DNA of 64,000 bases from Collinsella aerofaciens (GTDB lineage Bacteria; Actinomycetota; Coriobacteriia; Coriobacteriales; Coriobacteriaceae): the NCBI RefSeq assembly GCF_028209395.1, contig NZ_JAQLDQ010000006.1, forward strand, positions 39,840-103,839, written 5' to 3'. The notes beneath the pieces were generated by a model. That model did no database searches. It was given only the letters and a program-made list of their open reading frames with translations, and was not told where the DNA came from. Below, in pieces: positions 1 through 8,372 of the stretch. Position 1 is the first letter of the stretch. Each line of letters begins with the position of its first letter. A program made the translations under genes and the position numbers.

Positions 1-685
1 TGTCACCAATGTGGGCGAGCATGGTTGCCATGGCCTGCTCGTCAGCCTGGGCGTCGCGCACGGCCTGGACAAGCTCGGTCATGGGGATGGGCGAAAGCTG
101 GATGTTGAACTTCTCGAGCAGCTCGCCCTCGTTGCACATGGTCGACCAGAAATCGAACGGACGGGTGGCCATCTGCAGGATGCGAGTGTGCTTGAAAGTC
201 TTGACCACGTTGCACACGGCCAAAAAGTCCCAGACACCGCGCTCGAACTCGGGATCGGTCAGACGGCAGTTGGTCATGTAGGTGAAGGGAACCTGGAAGC
301 GACGCAGGACCTTGCCGGTGGCGAACAGGCCGCACTGGCTATCGCGCAGACGGGTGCCGTCGGGCTCGGGGCGCTCGTCGCGCGGACCCCACAGCAGCAC
401 GGGCAAGCCGAGCTCGCGGGCAAGGCGGGCGCAGACATACTCGGTACCAAAGTTGGCGTGGCAGAGCATGATGCCGTCGACGCCCTCGGCGCGGAACTTC
501 TCGACGATAGGCGCGATATGGCTGTCGTCGAACAGCAGGCCCTCTTCATTGATGTCGTCGATATCCACGATGTCGACGCCGATCTCGCGCAGGCGATCAG
601 CCGTCAGGCCGCGATACTTGATTGCGTCCGGCGCGCTAAAGATACTGCGGCGCGTGGGCACAAAGCCGAGCTTGATCTTGTCCAT
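1..685 (-). CDS. L-fucose/L-arabinose isomerase-family protein (partial, C-terminus outside window)
   Basis: The frame is open from an ATG at 685 to the window edge, giving the first 228 residues. The start has a strong ribosome site (GGGGAGG). The protein begins MDKIKLGFVPTRR and contains LCHANFGTEYV and LLWGPRDERPEPDGTRLRDSQ, a pattern of the N-terminal and central domains of the FucI/AraA-like isomerase fold, which interconverts aldoses and ketoses. The metal-binding C-terminal part is not in view, so the substrate and even the catalytic competence cannot be judged. LacI-type palindromes lie upstream and a LacI gene follows it upstream on the same strand, so sugar-responsive control is likely. 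Family call fairly sure, substrate unknown. Confidence 0.6.
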   Translation of the reverse strand, partial: MDKIKLGFVPTRRSIFSAPDAIKYRGLTADRLREIGVDIVDIDDINEEGLLFDDSHIAPIVEKFRAEGVDGIMLCHANFGTEYVCARLARELGLPVLLWGPRDERPEPDGTRLRDSQCGLFATGKVLRRFQVPFTYMTNCRLTDPEFERGVWDFLAVCNVVKTFKHTRILQMATRPFDFWSTMCNEGELLEKFNIQLSPIPMTELVQAVRDAQADEQAMATMLAHIGD

Positions 686-710
686 GTACGTCCTCCCCTA
701 ATCACATGTT

Positions 711-772
711 CAGTAAACAGACGCATGTTTCGTTTTGTTCTGTTTACTAAATGTTTTACTCTACTGTTTAGA
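711..772. promoter_or_regulatory. LacI-type operator cluster upstream of the isomerase-like gene
   Basis: An inverted repeat CAGTAAACAG (711-720) / CTGTTTACT (740-748) lies just upstream of the gene starting at 685. It is followed by TTTACTCTACTGTTTAGA (about 755-772), which nearly matches a site upstream of the lacI gene on the opposite strand (2040-2057). GTAAACA recurs again near 824-830. Binding is inferred from symmetry, position and the neighbouring LacI gene. Confidence 0.5.
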
Positions 773-850
773 AGTTTAACGCGAAATACCCGTAGACGGT
801 AGAGAAATCAGCCTAAACGGTATGTAAACAAACTGAACATACAAGGGCAT

Positions 851-878
851 CAAAAAGAGGGCCCAAAGGACCCTCTCT
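851..878 (-). terminator. Rho-independent terminator after the lacI-family gene
   Basis: Stem GAGGGCCC (857-864) / GGACCCTC (868-875) with one mismatch. It is followed on the minus strand by five T (852-856). It lies downstream of the stop codon of the LacI gene. Confidence 0.7.
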
Positions 879-942
879 TAGTAGCGTTATGTATGGCTGC
901 CTTAGCGAGCTTTGCCTCCCTACGGCCCAGCGTTGCCTTTGC

Positions 943-1953
943 CTAGATCTCACGCACGCTTTGGCGCTCGACAAAATAGGTCGACACGGCCGTCTTGCAG
1001 GTATAGCTCTTGGGATTGCGGATGTTGCCCACCAGGCGGCGCACCGCGATCTCGCCCACCTCGTGCTTGGGAACGTGCACCGTGGTGAGCGGCGGATTGG
1101 AGAAGGCGCCCAAAGACAGATCGTCAAAGCCGATGATTGAGACATCCTCGGGGACACGTATGCCGTGCTCGTTCAGCGCGCGCATGGCGCCTACGGCGAG
1201 CACGTCGTTTTCGGCAAAGAAAGCCGTCGGCAGGTCGTCGCGCGAGACGCTGTCGAGCCATGCGCCCATGTCGCGATAAGCACCTTCGAGCGTGGTGCCC
1301 AATGTGACGCGCCATGTCGGGTTGGCCTCAAGGTCCGCATCCTCAAGCGCTTGGCGATAGCCGCGCTCGCGATCCTTAAAGTTGCGGATGCGAAGGTCGC
1401 CTGCCAGATAGCCGATTTGCTTGTGACCCTTCTCGATAAGGTAGTCCACGGCGCGCAGCACCGAGTCGGTGTTGGCAATGACTACGGCATCGAAGTACTG
1501 ACGATCGCTCCAGCCATCGAGCACGATCAAGTGGGCGGCAGCGTTGGCGAACAAGGCATAGTCTTCCTCACCCAGCTCGGTACCCATCAGCACGATGGCG
1601 GCCGACGGGTCGGCGATCAGGCCCTCGACCTGCGGGCGCACGGCGTCCAGGTCGCTAAAGTCGAGCGAGACAAAGCTCGTGCTCATGCCGTGGCGACGCG
1701 CCTGGCGCTCCACGCCCTCGATGACCGCGGGGTGGAAGGTGCTCTCGTCCAGGATGGCGCCCGTCTTGCGCGCGAGCACAAACTGGATGCTCTCGAGCTG
1801 CGTCGACTGCTGATAGCCGAGCGACTGCGCGCACTCCAGGATGACCTTGGCGGTCTCCTCGCTCACGCTGCGCTTGCGGTTAAGCGCGTTGGACACGGTC
1901 GCAGGCGAAAAACCGGTGATGCGGCTGATTTCGCGAACACTTGCTTTGGCCAT
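943..1953 (-). CDS. LacI-family transcriptional regulator
   Basis: 336 residues, the usual LacI length. The N-terminal helix-turn-helix is clear: ASVREISRITGFSPATVSNA followed by LNRKRSVSEET and the hinge. The periplasmic-binding-like effector domain follows, with IGYLAGDLRIRNFKDRERGY and a late PEDVSIIGFDDL motif typical of the family. I chose the ATG at 1953, preceded by GGGGGA, over an upstream in-frame start because the HTH begins there. A palindrome 84 bases upstream (2037-2058) and similar sites before the isomerase gene suggest autoregulation and control of the sugar genes. The ligand is unknown; a pentose or nucleoside-derived sugar is plausible from the neighbours. Confidence 0.88.
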   Translation of the reverse strand: MAKASVREISRITGFSPATVSNALNRKRSVSEETAKVILECAQSLGYQQSTQLESIQFVLARKTGAILDESTFHPAVIEGVERQARRHGMSTSFVSLDFSDLDAVRPQVEGLIADPSAAIVLMGTELGEEDYALFANAAAHLIVLDGWSDRQYFDAVVIANTDSVLRAVDYLIEKGHKQIGYLAGDLRIRNFKDRERGYRQALEDADLEANPTWRVTLGTTLEGAYRDMGAWLDSVSRDDLPTAFFAENDVLAVGAMRALNEHGIRVPEDVSIIGFDDLSLGAFSNPPLTTVHVPKHEVGEIAVRRLVGNIRNPKSYTCKTAVSTYFVERQSVREI

Positions 1954-2036
1954 TGTTCCCCCTAGTAGCGGTCGCGGTCGAGCATCGTGGCCTGACCGCC
2001 CCGTGACTCGACAACTAAACGACCGCAAATTCAATC

Positions 2037-2058
2037 TAAACAGAATAGTAAATGTTTA
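2037..2058. promoter_or_regulatory. Palindromic operator upstream of the LacI gene
   Basis: TAAACA (2037-2042) - 10 bases - TGTTTA (2053-2058). It shares TTTACT..CTGTTTAG with the 755-772 site when read on the minus strand. Likely autoregulatory. Confidence 0.5.
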
Positions 2059-2130
2059 ATAGCTAGTTTAGCCTGTTGTCAAGCGAAGCGACGCGACTAT
2101 TCCCCCAACGGGCACATTTGCTCGGTAGCT

Positions 2131-2169
2131 AAAAAAGCCCCGTCCCAAATTGACTACTTGGGGCGGGGC
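2131..2169 (-). terminator. Terminator of the nucleoside hydrolase-ribokinase operon
   Basis: Twelve-base stem GCCCCGTCCCAA (2137-2148) / TTGGGGCGGGGC (2158-2169), with one G-T pair. It is followed on the minus strand by six T. Confidence 0.85.
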
Positions 2170-2180
2170 GTGAAAAACAT

Positions 2181-3155
2181 TTAGCCCAGGACGCGGGCCA
2201 TACGCGCCTTGAACTCGGACAGGAAGCGTGGGGCGTCCACGGTGAGCGCCACGAGCGCGCTCTTATCTGGATCGGACAGACGGTGCTCGTCGCAGATGGT
2301 GCGGCCGCGATACTCGCCCAGCAGGTCGACACGCAGGTTACAGCCGAGCGCACCCACGAGCGTGGGATCAATCGCCACGGCAACCGCCAGCGGATCGTGC
2401 AGCGCGCAGCCGCCCAGGTAGGGCGCGTTCATTTCGTACGAACCGATATAGTGCTCGACCATGCTCGCAAACGCGCAGCCAGCCATAGTGCCCGAGCCCG
2501 TCCAGCCGGCAACGTCGCGACGTGTGAGCACCACGCGGTGCGTCACATCCAGGCCCACCATGGTGAGCTTGCGGCCCGAGCGCAACACAGCGTCGGCAGC
2601 CTCGGGGTCGCCCGCCATGTTGGCCTCGGCGCCCGCGCTCACGTTGCCGGGCACGGTAAGGGCGCCGCCCATCACGACCACGCGGCCGATAGACATCATC
2701 GCCGCCGCATCGCGCTCCAGGGCAAGCGCCAGATTGGTGAGCGGGCCGGTCGCAACGTAGACCAGATCGGGACCATAGGTACGCGCGGCATCAATCAGGT
2801 AATCGACCGCCGCATTGCCGTCGGCCGACGTCGCGCCCACCGGCTCGTACGGCGAGGCGGGCACGCTTGCGCCGCCGATGCCGTTCTTGCCGTGGATAAG
2901 CGTGGTGGACGCCGGCGGCGTGTAGGGTTCGGTCGCCTTCATGGGACGATCGGCGCCCAGGTACACCGGCACCTCGGGACGACCCAACAGGTCGAGCACC
3001 GCCAAGCAGTTGTGCGCCGACTGCTCGACGCGCACGTTGCCAAAGCACGTGGTGATGCCGACGAGCTCCACCTCGGGGCTCGCGATGGCGTAGGCAAGCG
3101 CCATCGCATCATCCACACCCATATCCAGATCAAGGATCAGCTTCTTGGTTGCCAT
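2181..3155 (-). CDS. Inosine-uridine-preferring nucleoside hydrolase family protein
   Basis: 324 residues, full length for the family. The Ca2+-binding N-terminal motif appears as LDLDMGVDDAMAL, a variant of the usual DTDPGxDD: the aspartates are kept, while the Thr and Pro are Leu and Met. The family hydrolyses the N-glycosidic bond of ribonucleosides to base and ribose. VYVATGPLTNLALAL and CALHDPLAVAVAI are also characteristic. It starts 4 bases after the ribokinase stop, so ribose released here can be phosphorylated by the next enzyme. Specificity (purine or pyrimidine) cannot be read from the sequence. Confidence 0.9.
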   Translation of the reverse strand: MATKKLILDLDMGVDDAMALAYAIASPEVELVGITTCFGNVRVEQSAHNCLAVLDLLGRPEVPVYLGADRPMKATEPYTPPASTTLIHGKNGIGGASVPASPYEPVGATSADGNAAVDYLIDAARTYGPDLVYVATGPLTNLALALERDAAAMMSIGRVVVMGGALTVPGNVSAGAEANMAGDPEAADAVLRSGRKLTMVGLDVTHRVVLTRRDVAGWTGSGTMAGCAFASMVEHYIGSYEMNAPYLGGCALHDPLAVAVAIDPTLVGALGCNLRVDLLGEYRGRTICDEHRLSDPDKSALVALTVDAPRFLSEFKARMARVLG

Positions 3156-3159
3156 TGTT

Positions 3160-4155
3160 CTACTCCGCTTCTCCGTCTACATCCAAACCGTCTAAACCAA
3201 ACTTGTGCTCGACTTCCGCACGCGTGGGAATTGATTGCTGAGCGCCCAGGCGCGACACCGTCACCGCCGAGGCGCGAGCACCCGCCGCCATGCACTCAAA
3301 GAGCGGCAGGCCCTCCAGACGAGCCGCCGCCAACGCGCCGATAAACGTATCGCCCGCGGCCGTCGTATCGACCACCGCGCTCGAAAGCGCCGGCATGCGC
3401 AGCGGCTCACCGCCATCGCCGAGCGTAACCGAGCCGGCGCCGCCCAACGTGATGACCGCAGCCCCGGCGCCCTTGTCGAGCAGCGCATTGAGCGCGGCGA
3501 CGCAACTCGCATCATCCGTGGGCAGAATGCCCGTCAGTACCTGGCACTCGGTCTCGTTGGGGCAGACCAGGTCGACCGCTGGCCACGCTCCTGCCGGCAG
3601 GTCGCAGGCGGGCGCCGGGTTAAAGATCGTATAGAACCCCAGCTCGTGAGCGCAAGCAAGCGCCCCGGCCGTCGCCGCAAGGTCACATTCGCCCTGGGCG
3701 ATAAAGACGCCGCCAGCAGCCGGGGCAATCTCGCTGGCATCGCCGTCGAGCTCGTCGGCCACCAAGCGCCTCAGTGCGCGGGCAACGTCCTCGCCCGCAA
3801 GCGCATGGTTGGCGCCCGGCGACAGCACGATGCGGTTGTCGCTCTCACAGCGAATGATAGTCGCAGTACCGGTCTCCACGTCGTCGAGACGTGTCACGGA
3901 CTCAACGCCCACGCCGGCATCTTGGAGCCCTGCCACAAGCGCATCGCCAAAGGTATCGCGCCCAACAGCGCCGATCATGCACGTGCGCGCACCCATGCGC
4001 GCAGCGGCAACGGCCTGATTGGCTCCCTTACCGCCGGCGTTGGTGATAAAACCGCTGCCATCGACCGTCTCGCCCGCGCGCGGCATGCGCTCGCACGCCA
4101 CCGAAAGGTCCATGTTCATGCTGCCGAACACCGCAACGATGCTGTGATCCGCCAT
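3160..4155 (-). CDS. rbsK: Ribokinase
   Basis: 331 residues of the PfkB sugar-kinase family. The substrate-binding signature NAGGKGANQAVAAARMG lies near the N-terminus and the catalytic signature DTTAAGDTFIGAL near the C-terminus, both matching ribokinase rather than fructokinase. It converts ribose plus ATP to ribose 5-phosphate. The ATG at 4155 follows GAGGAGG at good spacing; an upstream in-frame extension has no conserved sequence. It is the first gene of a two-gene operon with the nucleoside hydrolase, giving nucleoside to ribose to ribose 5-phosphate. Ribokinase activity is well supported, though other pentose or nucleoside kinases of the family cannot be fully excluded. Confidence 0.88.
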   Translation of the reverse strand: MADHSIVAVFGSMNMDLSVACERMPRAGETVDGSGFITNAGGKGANQAVAAARMGARTCMIGAVGRDTFGDALVAGLQDAGVGVESVTRLDDVETGTATIIRCESDNRIVLSPGANHALAGEDVARALRRLVADELDGDASEIAPAAGGVFIAQGECDLAATAGALACAHELGFYTIFNPAPACDLPAGAWPAVDLVCPNETECQVLTGILPTDDASCVAALNALLDKGAGAAVITLGGAGSVTLGDGGEPLRMPALSSAVVDTTAAGDTFIGALAAARLEGLPLFECMAAGARASAVTVSRLGAQQSIPTRAEVEHKFGLDGLDVDGEAE

Positions 4156-4297
4156 GGAAACCTCCTCGTCTTCGGGCTTTGCGCCCACCATCGACCAACG
4201 ATTGTGCACTCTCGCACCCCCTATAACTTTAGTCCACTTTGATGTGGACGCGCGCTTGAGCTTGCGCCAGCAGCAAGCATTCACAGGGGCAGGCAGC

Positions 4298-4303
4298 TAC
4301 AAT
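4298..4303 (+). promoter_or_regulatory. Candidate -10 box (TACAAT) for the acyltransferase gene
   Basis: TACAAT 39 bases before the ATG, with no convincing -35 box. The same hexamer precedes three other plus-strand genes in the window. Confidence 0.3.
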
Positions 4304-4342
4304 GAATACGTGCTGATTATTCTCGTCATTGGATGATGTTTT

Positions 4343-6559
4343 ATGGAACAATTCTCGCAATCGGGCTCGCGCGGTCGACGCCGCACGGGCAACGAGCCGG
4401 CGCCGCACGAACGCGTGAAGGGCGAGCGCCGTGCCAACGAGCCGCGACGCACCGCGAGCCCCCATCGCGCTTCTGCCAACAACGCTGGCCGCGCCAACAC
4501 TCCCGCCGCGGAGCAGACGCCTGCTCGCCCCAAGTCCCGCTACATCCCTGCGCTCGACGGCCTGCGCACGCTTGCCGTCGTCGCGGTGGTGCTCTATCAC
4601 CTCAACCTCACGTGGGCTCAGGGCGGCCTGCTTGGCGTCACGATCTTCTTTGTGCTTTCGGGCTATCTGATCACACGCCTGCTACTCAACGAAGTCGCTA
4701 AGACCGGCCGCATCGACCTCAAGAGCTTCTGGATCCGCCGCATCCGTCGCCTGGTCCCCGCCGTGGTGACCGTTGTGGTTGTAACCTGTGCGCTGTGCAC
4801 CGTCTTCAACCACGTGATGCTCACCAAGATGCGTCCCGACATTCTGCCGTCGCTGCTGTTCTTTAACAACTGGTGGCAGATTATGCAGGACGTTTCGTAC
4901 TTCAACGCCCTGGGCGACCCCTCGCCGCTTACGCACTTTTGGTCGCTCGCCATCGAGGAACAATTCTACCTGGTTTGGCCACCGCTGCTGTTTGCCATGG
5001 TGTCCATGCATGTGAGCAAACCCAACACGCGCCGTATGGTCCTGGGACTCGCAGCGGTATCCGCCCTTGCCATGATGGTGCTCTACAACCCTGCCGCCGA
5101 CCCCAGCCGCGTGTACTACGGCACCGACACCCGCGTCTTCTCGCTGCTGCTGGGCGCCTGGATGGCCTTTATCCCCGATCGCGACCTGGCGCCGGTGCGT
5201 CTCGCTCATCGTTTGGGGCTCAATCGCCTGGCTGGCGCCGCCAAGCACGGCAAGAACGCCGAGGGCAAGCCTGGCGAGAAGGCCGACAACGCAGCCGAGA
5301 CCGTCCCGGCACAGCCGAGCGCCCTCGTGCGCTTTTGGTCCTCGCCCGCATCCATCGATGTGTTGGGCGTCGTGGGTCTGGTTGGCCTTGCCGCCATGGT
5401 CGCGCTCACCAACGGCTACACCGCGTTCCAGTATCGCGGCGGCACGCTGCTATGCTCCATCCTCACGCTCATGGTCATCGCGGCCTGCGTGCAGCCCCAG
5501 GGAATGGTTGCCCGCGCACTGTCCGCCGAGCCGCTCGTGTGGGTTGGCAAGCGCTCGTACAGCATCTACCTGTGGCACTATCCGCTACTGTTGCTCATGA
5601 ACCCGGTCGCCAACATCAACGATACGCCGTGGTGGCAGTACATTTTGCAGGTGTTGTTGGTGGTCGCCGTAGCCGAATGTTCATATCGCTTTATCGAGAC
5701 GCCGTTTAGAAAGGGCGCCTTTGGGCGCACCGTATCCGAGTTCCGCGACGGCACCACCGCGCCCGCCAACTGGGTGCGCGCGCACGTCCCTGTCTGCGCA
5801 GCCTGCGCTGTCGTGTTGGTCGTTGCACTGGGCGGCCTGATCTTTGTGCCGGAGACCTCCGCACTGAGCGGTGAGGGCGCCGAAGTCCTCAACAAGGAAG
5901 CCAAAAACACCGCGCCCACAGACCAACAGGCGGCCGACGACACCGACAAGGACAACGACGGCTTCCCCGATGGCTCCTACGACCTGTTGATGATCGGTGA
6001 CTCCGTGTCGCTGCGCGCCGTTGATTCCTTTGACGGCGTGTTCCCGCACAGCCATATCGATGCCGAAAAGGGCCGCCAGTTTGATGCGGGCCGCGCGACA
6101 TTTGAGGGCTATCTCCAACAGAACCTTGCCGGCAAGATCGTGGTCTTTGCACTGGGCACCAACGGCTTGGTAACCGACGACCAGATCGACGCCATCATGA
6201 CCGATGCAGGAGATAAGCGTATTGTGGTGTTTGTGAACACGCGCAGCCCGCAGCCGTGGGTTGGCTCTACCAACCAGGCCATCGCCAACGCTGCTACGCG
6301 CTACAAGAACGTGCGCGTTATCGACTGGTACGGATACAGTGCCAATCGCAACGACCTGTTCGATGGCGATGGCACGCACCTGTCGACCACTGGCGTGACT
6401 GAGTACCTCAACTTGATCCACGATGCAGTCAAGAAGGACCTGCCCGTGCATCCCGAGGATCACGTCAACGATCTGCAGCCGGCGGCCGTCAAGTCTGCCA
6501 CCGACGCGCTCGTCAATGCGCTCGCTCTCAAGCCGCACAAGCTGGGCACCGACAAGTAA
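4343..6559 (+). CDS. Membrane acyltransferase 3 / SGNH O-acetyltransferase (OafA/YrhL-like)
   Basis: 738 residues. A basic, disordered cytoplasmic N-terminus of about 65 residues precedes the acyltransferase-3 domain (IPALDGLRTLAVVAVVLYHL, then GVTIFFVLSGYLITRLL) with around ten membrane segments to residue about 440. After a last membrane helix comes an extracytoplasmic SGNH domain: the nucleophile motif GDSV is near residue 553 and the late DGTH near residue 676, supplying the Ser and Asp-His. Such fusions carry acyl groups across the membrane and O-acetylate peptidoglycan, teichoic acid or surface glycans. It stands alone between a divergent ribokinase operon and a repeat-rich gap. The acceptor is unknown. 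Confidence 0.88.
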   Translation: MEQFSQSGSRGRRRTGNEPAPHERVKGERRANEPRRTASPHRASANNAGRANTPAAEQTPARPKSRYIPALDGLRTLAVVAVVLYHLNLTWAQGGLLGVTIFFVLSGYLITRLLLNEVAKTGRIDLKSFWIRRIRRLVPAVVTVVVVTCALCTVFNHVMLTKMRPDILPSLLFFNNWWQIMQDVSYFNALGDPSPLTHFWSLAIEEQFYLVWPPLLFAMVSMHVSKPNTRRMVLGLAAVSALAMMVLYNPAADPSRVYYGTDTRVFSLLLGAWMAFIPDRDLAPVRLAHRLGLNRLAGAAKHGKNAEGKPGEKADNAAETVPAQPSALVRFWSSPASIDVLGVVGLVGLAAMVALTNGYTAFQYRGGTLLCSILTLMVIAACVQPQGMVARALSAEPLVWVGKRSYSIYLWHYPLLLLMNPVANINDTPWWQYILQVLLVVAVAECSYRFIETPFRKGAFGRTVSEFRDGTTAPANWVRAHVPVCAACAVVLVVALGGLIFVPETSALSGEGAEVLNKEAKNTAPTDQQAADDTDKDNDGFPDGSYDLLMIGDSVSLRAVDSFDGVFPHSHIDAEKGRQFDAGRATFEGYLQQNLAGKIVVFALGTNGLVTDDQIDAIMTDAGDKRIVVFVNTRSPQPWVGSTNQAIANAATRYKNVRVIDWYGYSANRNDLFDGDGTHLSTTGVTEYLNLIHDAVKKDLPVHPEDHVNDLQPAAVKSATDALVNALALKPHKLGTDK

Positions 6560-6584
6560 CCTGCAGCGCAAACTTCCCACATCC

Positions 6585-6615
6585 GGAGGGGTGCGCCACG
6601 GCAGGCACCCCCTCC
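6585..6615 (+). terminator. Hairpin downstream of the acyltransferase gene
   Basis: GGAGGGGTGC (6585-6594) pairs with GCACCCCCTCC (6605-6615), with one bulged C. No T-run follows, so factor-independent termination is uncertain. Confidence 0.4.
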
Positions 6616-6621
6616 GACAGT

Positions 6622-6668
6622 TAGGGACGTTCCTTATGTGCCGGCACCCAGGGACACTCCTGACACAG
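6622..6668. repeat. Degenerate REP-like repeat
   Basis: GGGACGTTCCTTATGTGCCG and CAGGGACACTCC are degenerate relatives of the repeats at 10513, 18918 and 22508 (GGGGACGTTCTTAA, GGGACAGT, GTGCCGGC). Confidence 0.5.
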
Positions 6669-6789
6669 CCGAGGAACGCCCTCCTTGCGACCAAATTCTG
6701 GGCGCCTCGCCACCCCGAACGTTGTTTCCAAGCCCACACCCGCAGCAAACAACCCAAAATCACTCTTTTCGAGCCGGCTCCAAGGGGTC

Positions 6790-7019
6790 GTGGACAAAAA
6801 GGGGCAAATATGAGTACTGTTACCATTTTAGTAGCAGGCAAAACCACCCAAAATGACGTCCGAGCGACCCCTACAACCCCCTAAAGCAGCCAACCTGACT
6901 GGTTTAAGACATATTGGAGCCAATTTTAATGAACATACTATCGGCTATGTCCATTATCTTCTTGGATGTAAATGCTATTCACTTAGCAACAGTACTCATA
7001 TTTGGCATTTTTTGTCCAC
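6790..7019. repeat. 230-bp inverted-repeat element (MITE-like)
   Basis: The ends are 31-base inverted repeats: 6790-6820 (GTGGACAAAAAGGGGCAAAT...) and 6989-7019, matching at 28 of 31 positions. The outer GTGGACAAAAA and inner AAATATGAGTACTGT are perfect. The right half (about 6895-7010) is clearly AT-richer than its surroundings. No reading frame of note lies inside. With the REP piece and hairpins it accounts for most of the 540-base gap between the acyltransferase and the transporter gene; nothing else is evident there. Confidence 0.6.
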
Positions 7020-7047
7020 TGCCATATAACTAATGCCCTATAGCGGG

Positions 7048-7082
7048 CAAAAAACAGGCCGCAGTCCATCGCTGCGGCCTGT
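7048..7082 (-). terminator. Terminator of the Mg2+ transporter operon
   Basis: Perfect 11-bp stem ACAGGCCGCAG (7054-7064) / CTGCGGCCTGT (7072-7082), followed by six T on the minus strand. Confidence 0.9.
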
Positions 7083-7101
7083 TCGGAAGCAAAAGTGGGC
7101 G

Positions 7102-8364
7102 TTAAGCGCTGTAGCCCATCGCCTGCAGGACAAACATGACGACCGTGAGCACCGTAATCACGCCGATAGTCGCCCACGTGAGCACGTTCCATACGCGGCC
7201 GTTGCGGTTGGCGCCCATAATGTGACGGTCGGCGGCGATAACCACCTGGAACACCAGAACCACGGGCAGTAGCACGCCATTGATGACCTGCGAGGTCATC
7301 ATAATCTGGAACAGATCGACGCCGGGCATAAGCACCAGCACGGCAGAGATACCGATGATGGCCGTAATGATGCCGCGATAGACCGGGGCCTCGTCCCAGC
7401 TGCGGTCGGCACCGCGCTCCCAGCCAAATGCCTCGCAGATAGCGCTCGACGTAACGCCCGGCAGCACGCAGGCAGCCAAGAAACTCGCCGCGACCAGGCC
7501 CGAGGCAAACAGTACCGTAGACCACTGACCCGCAATAGGCTCCAGCGCGCGGGCAGCATCGGCAGCATCGCTAATCTGAATACCCGCCGGGAACAACACC
7601 GTGCCGGTCGTGATGATAATAAAGCCGGCAATAACATCGGCGGCAAGCGAGCCGCTCACGGTATCAATACGCTGCAGCACGATGTCGTCCTCGCCCGCGT
7701 TCTTATCGACCACGTTGTTCTGCGCCAAGAAAATCATCCACGGCGCGATGGTGGTACCGATCGTTGCGACCACGAGCGACACGTAGCTGGGGTCATTTTG
7801 AATGTTAGGCACGACCAGGTCGACCGCGACCTCACCCCAGTTGGGGCCAGCCATAAACGCGGCGACGATGTAGGTCACGAACACGCAGCTCACCAGCAGC
7901 AGAATCTTCTCGATGCGCTGGAAACTCCCCGACATGGTAAGCATCCACACCAGCAGCGCCACCAACGGCACCGAGATGCTCGCCGGCACGCCAAAGAGGG
8001 CAAGGCCGCTCGCAATACCCGCAAACTCCGAAATGGTCACAGCCGTGTTGGCGATCAACAGCGCCGCCATAGCAAGTACACTCTTGCGCACGCCAAAGCG
8101 CTCGCGAATGAGCGATGCCAGGCCCTTGCCCGTGACGCAGCCGCAGCGCGCCGCGGTCTCCTGCGTCACGATGAGCAGCACAGTCATGACAGGAAGCATC
8201 CACAGCATCTTGTAGCCATAGCTGGCGCCCGCGCTGGAATACGTTGCAATGCCGCCGGCGTCATTGCCCGAAAGCGCCGCCAGCAGACCGGGACCCATAG
8301 CGCCAAAGATGGCCGCGATGGTCAACTTTTGCTTGGTGCCCGACTTTTGCTTGGTATTTTGCAC
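7102..8364 (-). CDS. Nramp-related Mg2+ transporter (NRMT-like)
   Basis: 420 residues and about eleven membrane helices of the Nramp fold. In helix 1 the DPGN metal motif reads DAGG (LSGNDAGGIATY), and in helix 6 the MPHN region reads APWM (TTIAPWMIFLAQNN). Loss of the helix-6 Met and helix-1 Asn is what separates Nramp-related Mg2+ transporters (NRMT, characterised from Eggerthella lenta) from Mn/Fe Nramps, so Mg2+ is the likelier substrate. The GTG at 8364 follows AGGTGG and starts 8 bases after the upstream gene, which encodes an MgtE-N/CBS protein. A longer ATG start would overlap that gene by 55 bases and add no homology. Substrate assignment is inference. Confidence 0.8.
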   Translation of the reverse strand: MQNTKQKSGTKQKLTIAAIFGAMGPGLLAALSGNDAGGIATYSSAGASYGYKMLWMLPVMTVLLIVTQETAARCGCVTGKGLASLIRERFGVRKSVLAMAALLIANTAVTISEFAGIASGLALFGVPASISVPLVALLVWMLTMSGSFQRIEKILLLVSCVFVTYIVAAFMAGPNWGEVAVDLVVPNIQNDPSYVSLVVATIGTTIAPWMIFLAQNNVVDKNAGEDDIVLQRIDTVSGSLAADVIAGFIIITTGTVLFPAGIQISDAADAARALEPIAGQWSTVLFASGLVAASFLAACVLPGVTSSAICEAFGWERGADRSWDEAPVYRGIITAIIGISAVLVLMPGVDLFQIMMTSQVINGVLLPVVLVFQVVIAADRHIMGANRNGRVWNVLTWATIGVITVLTVVMFVLQAMGYSA

Positions 8365-8372
8365 GCGACCAC

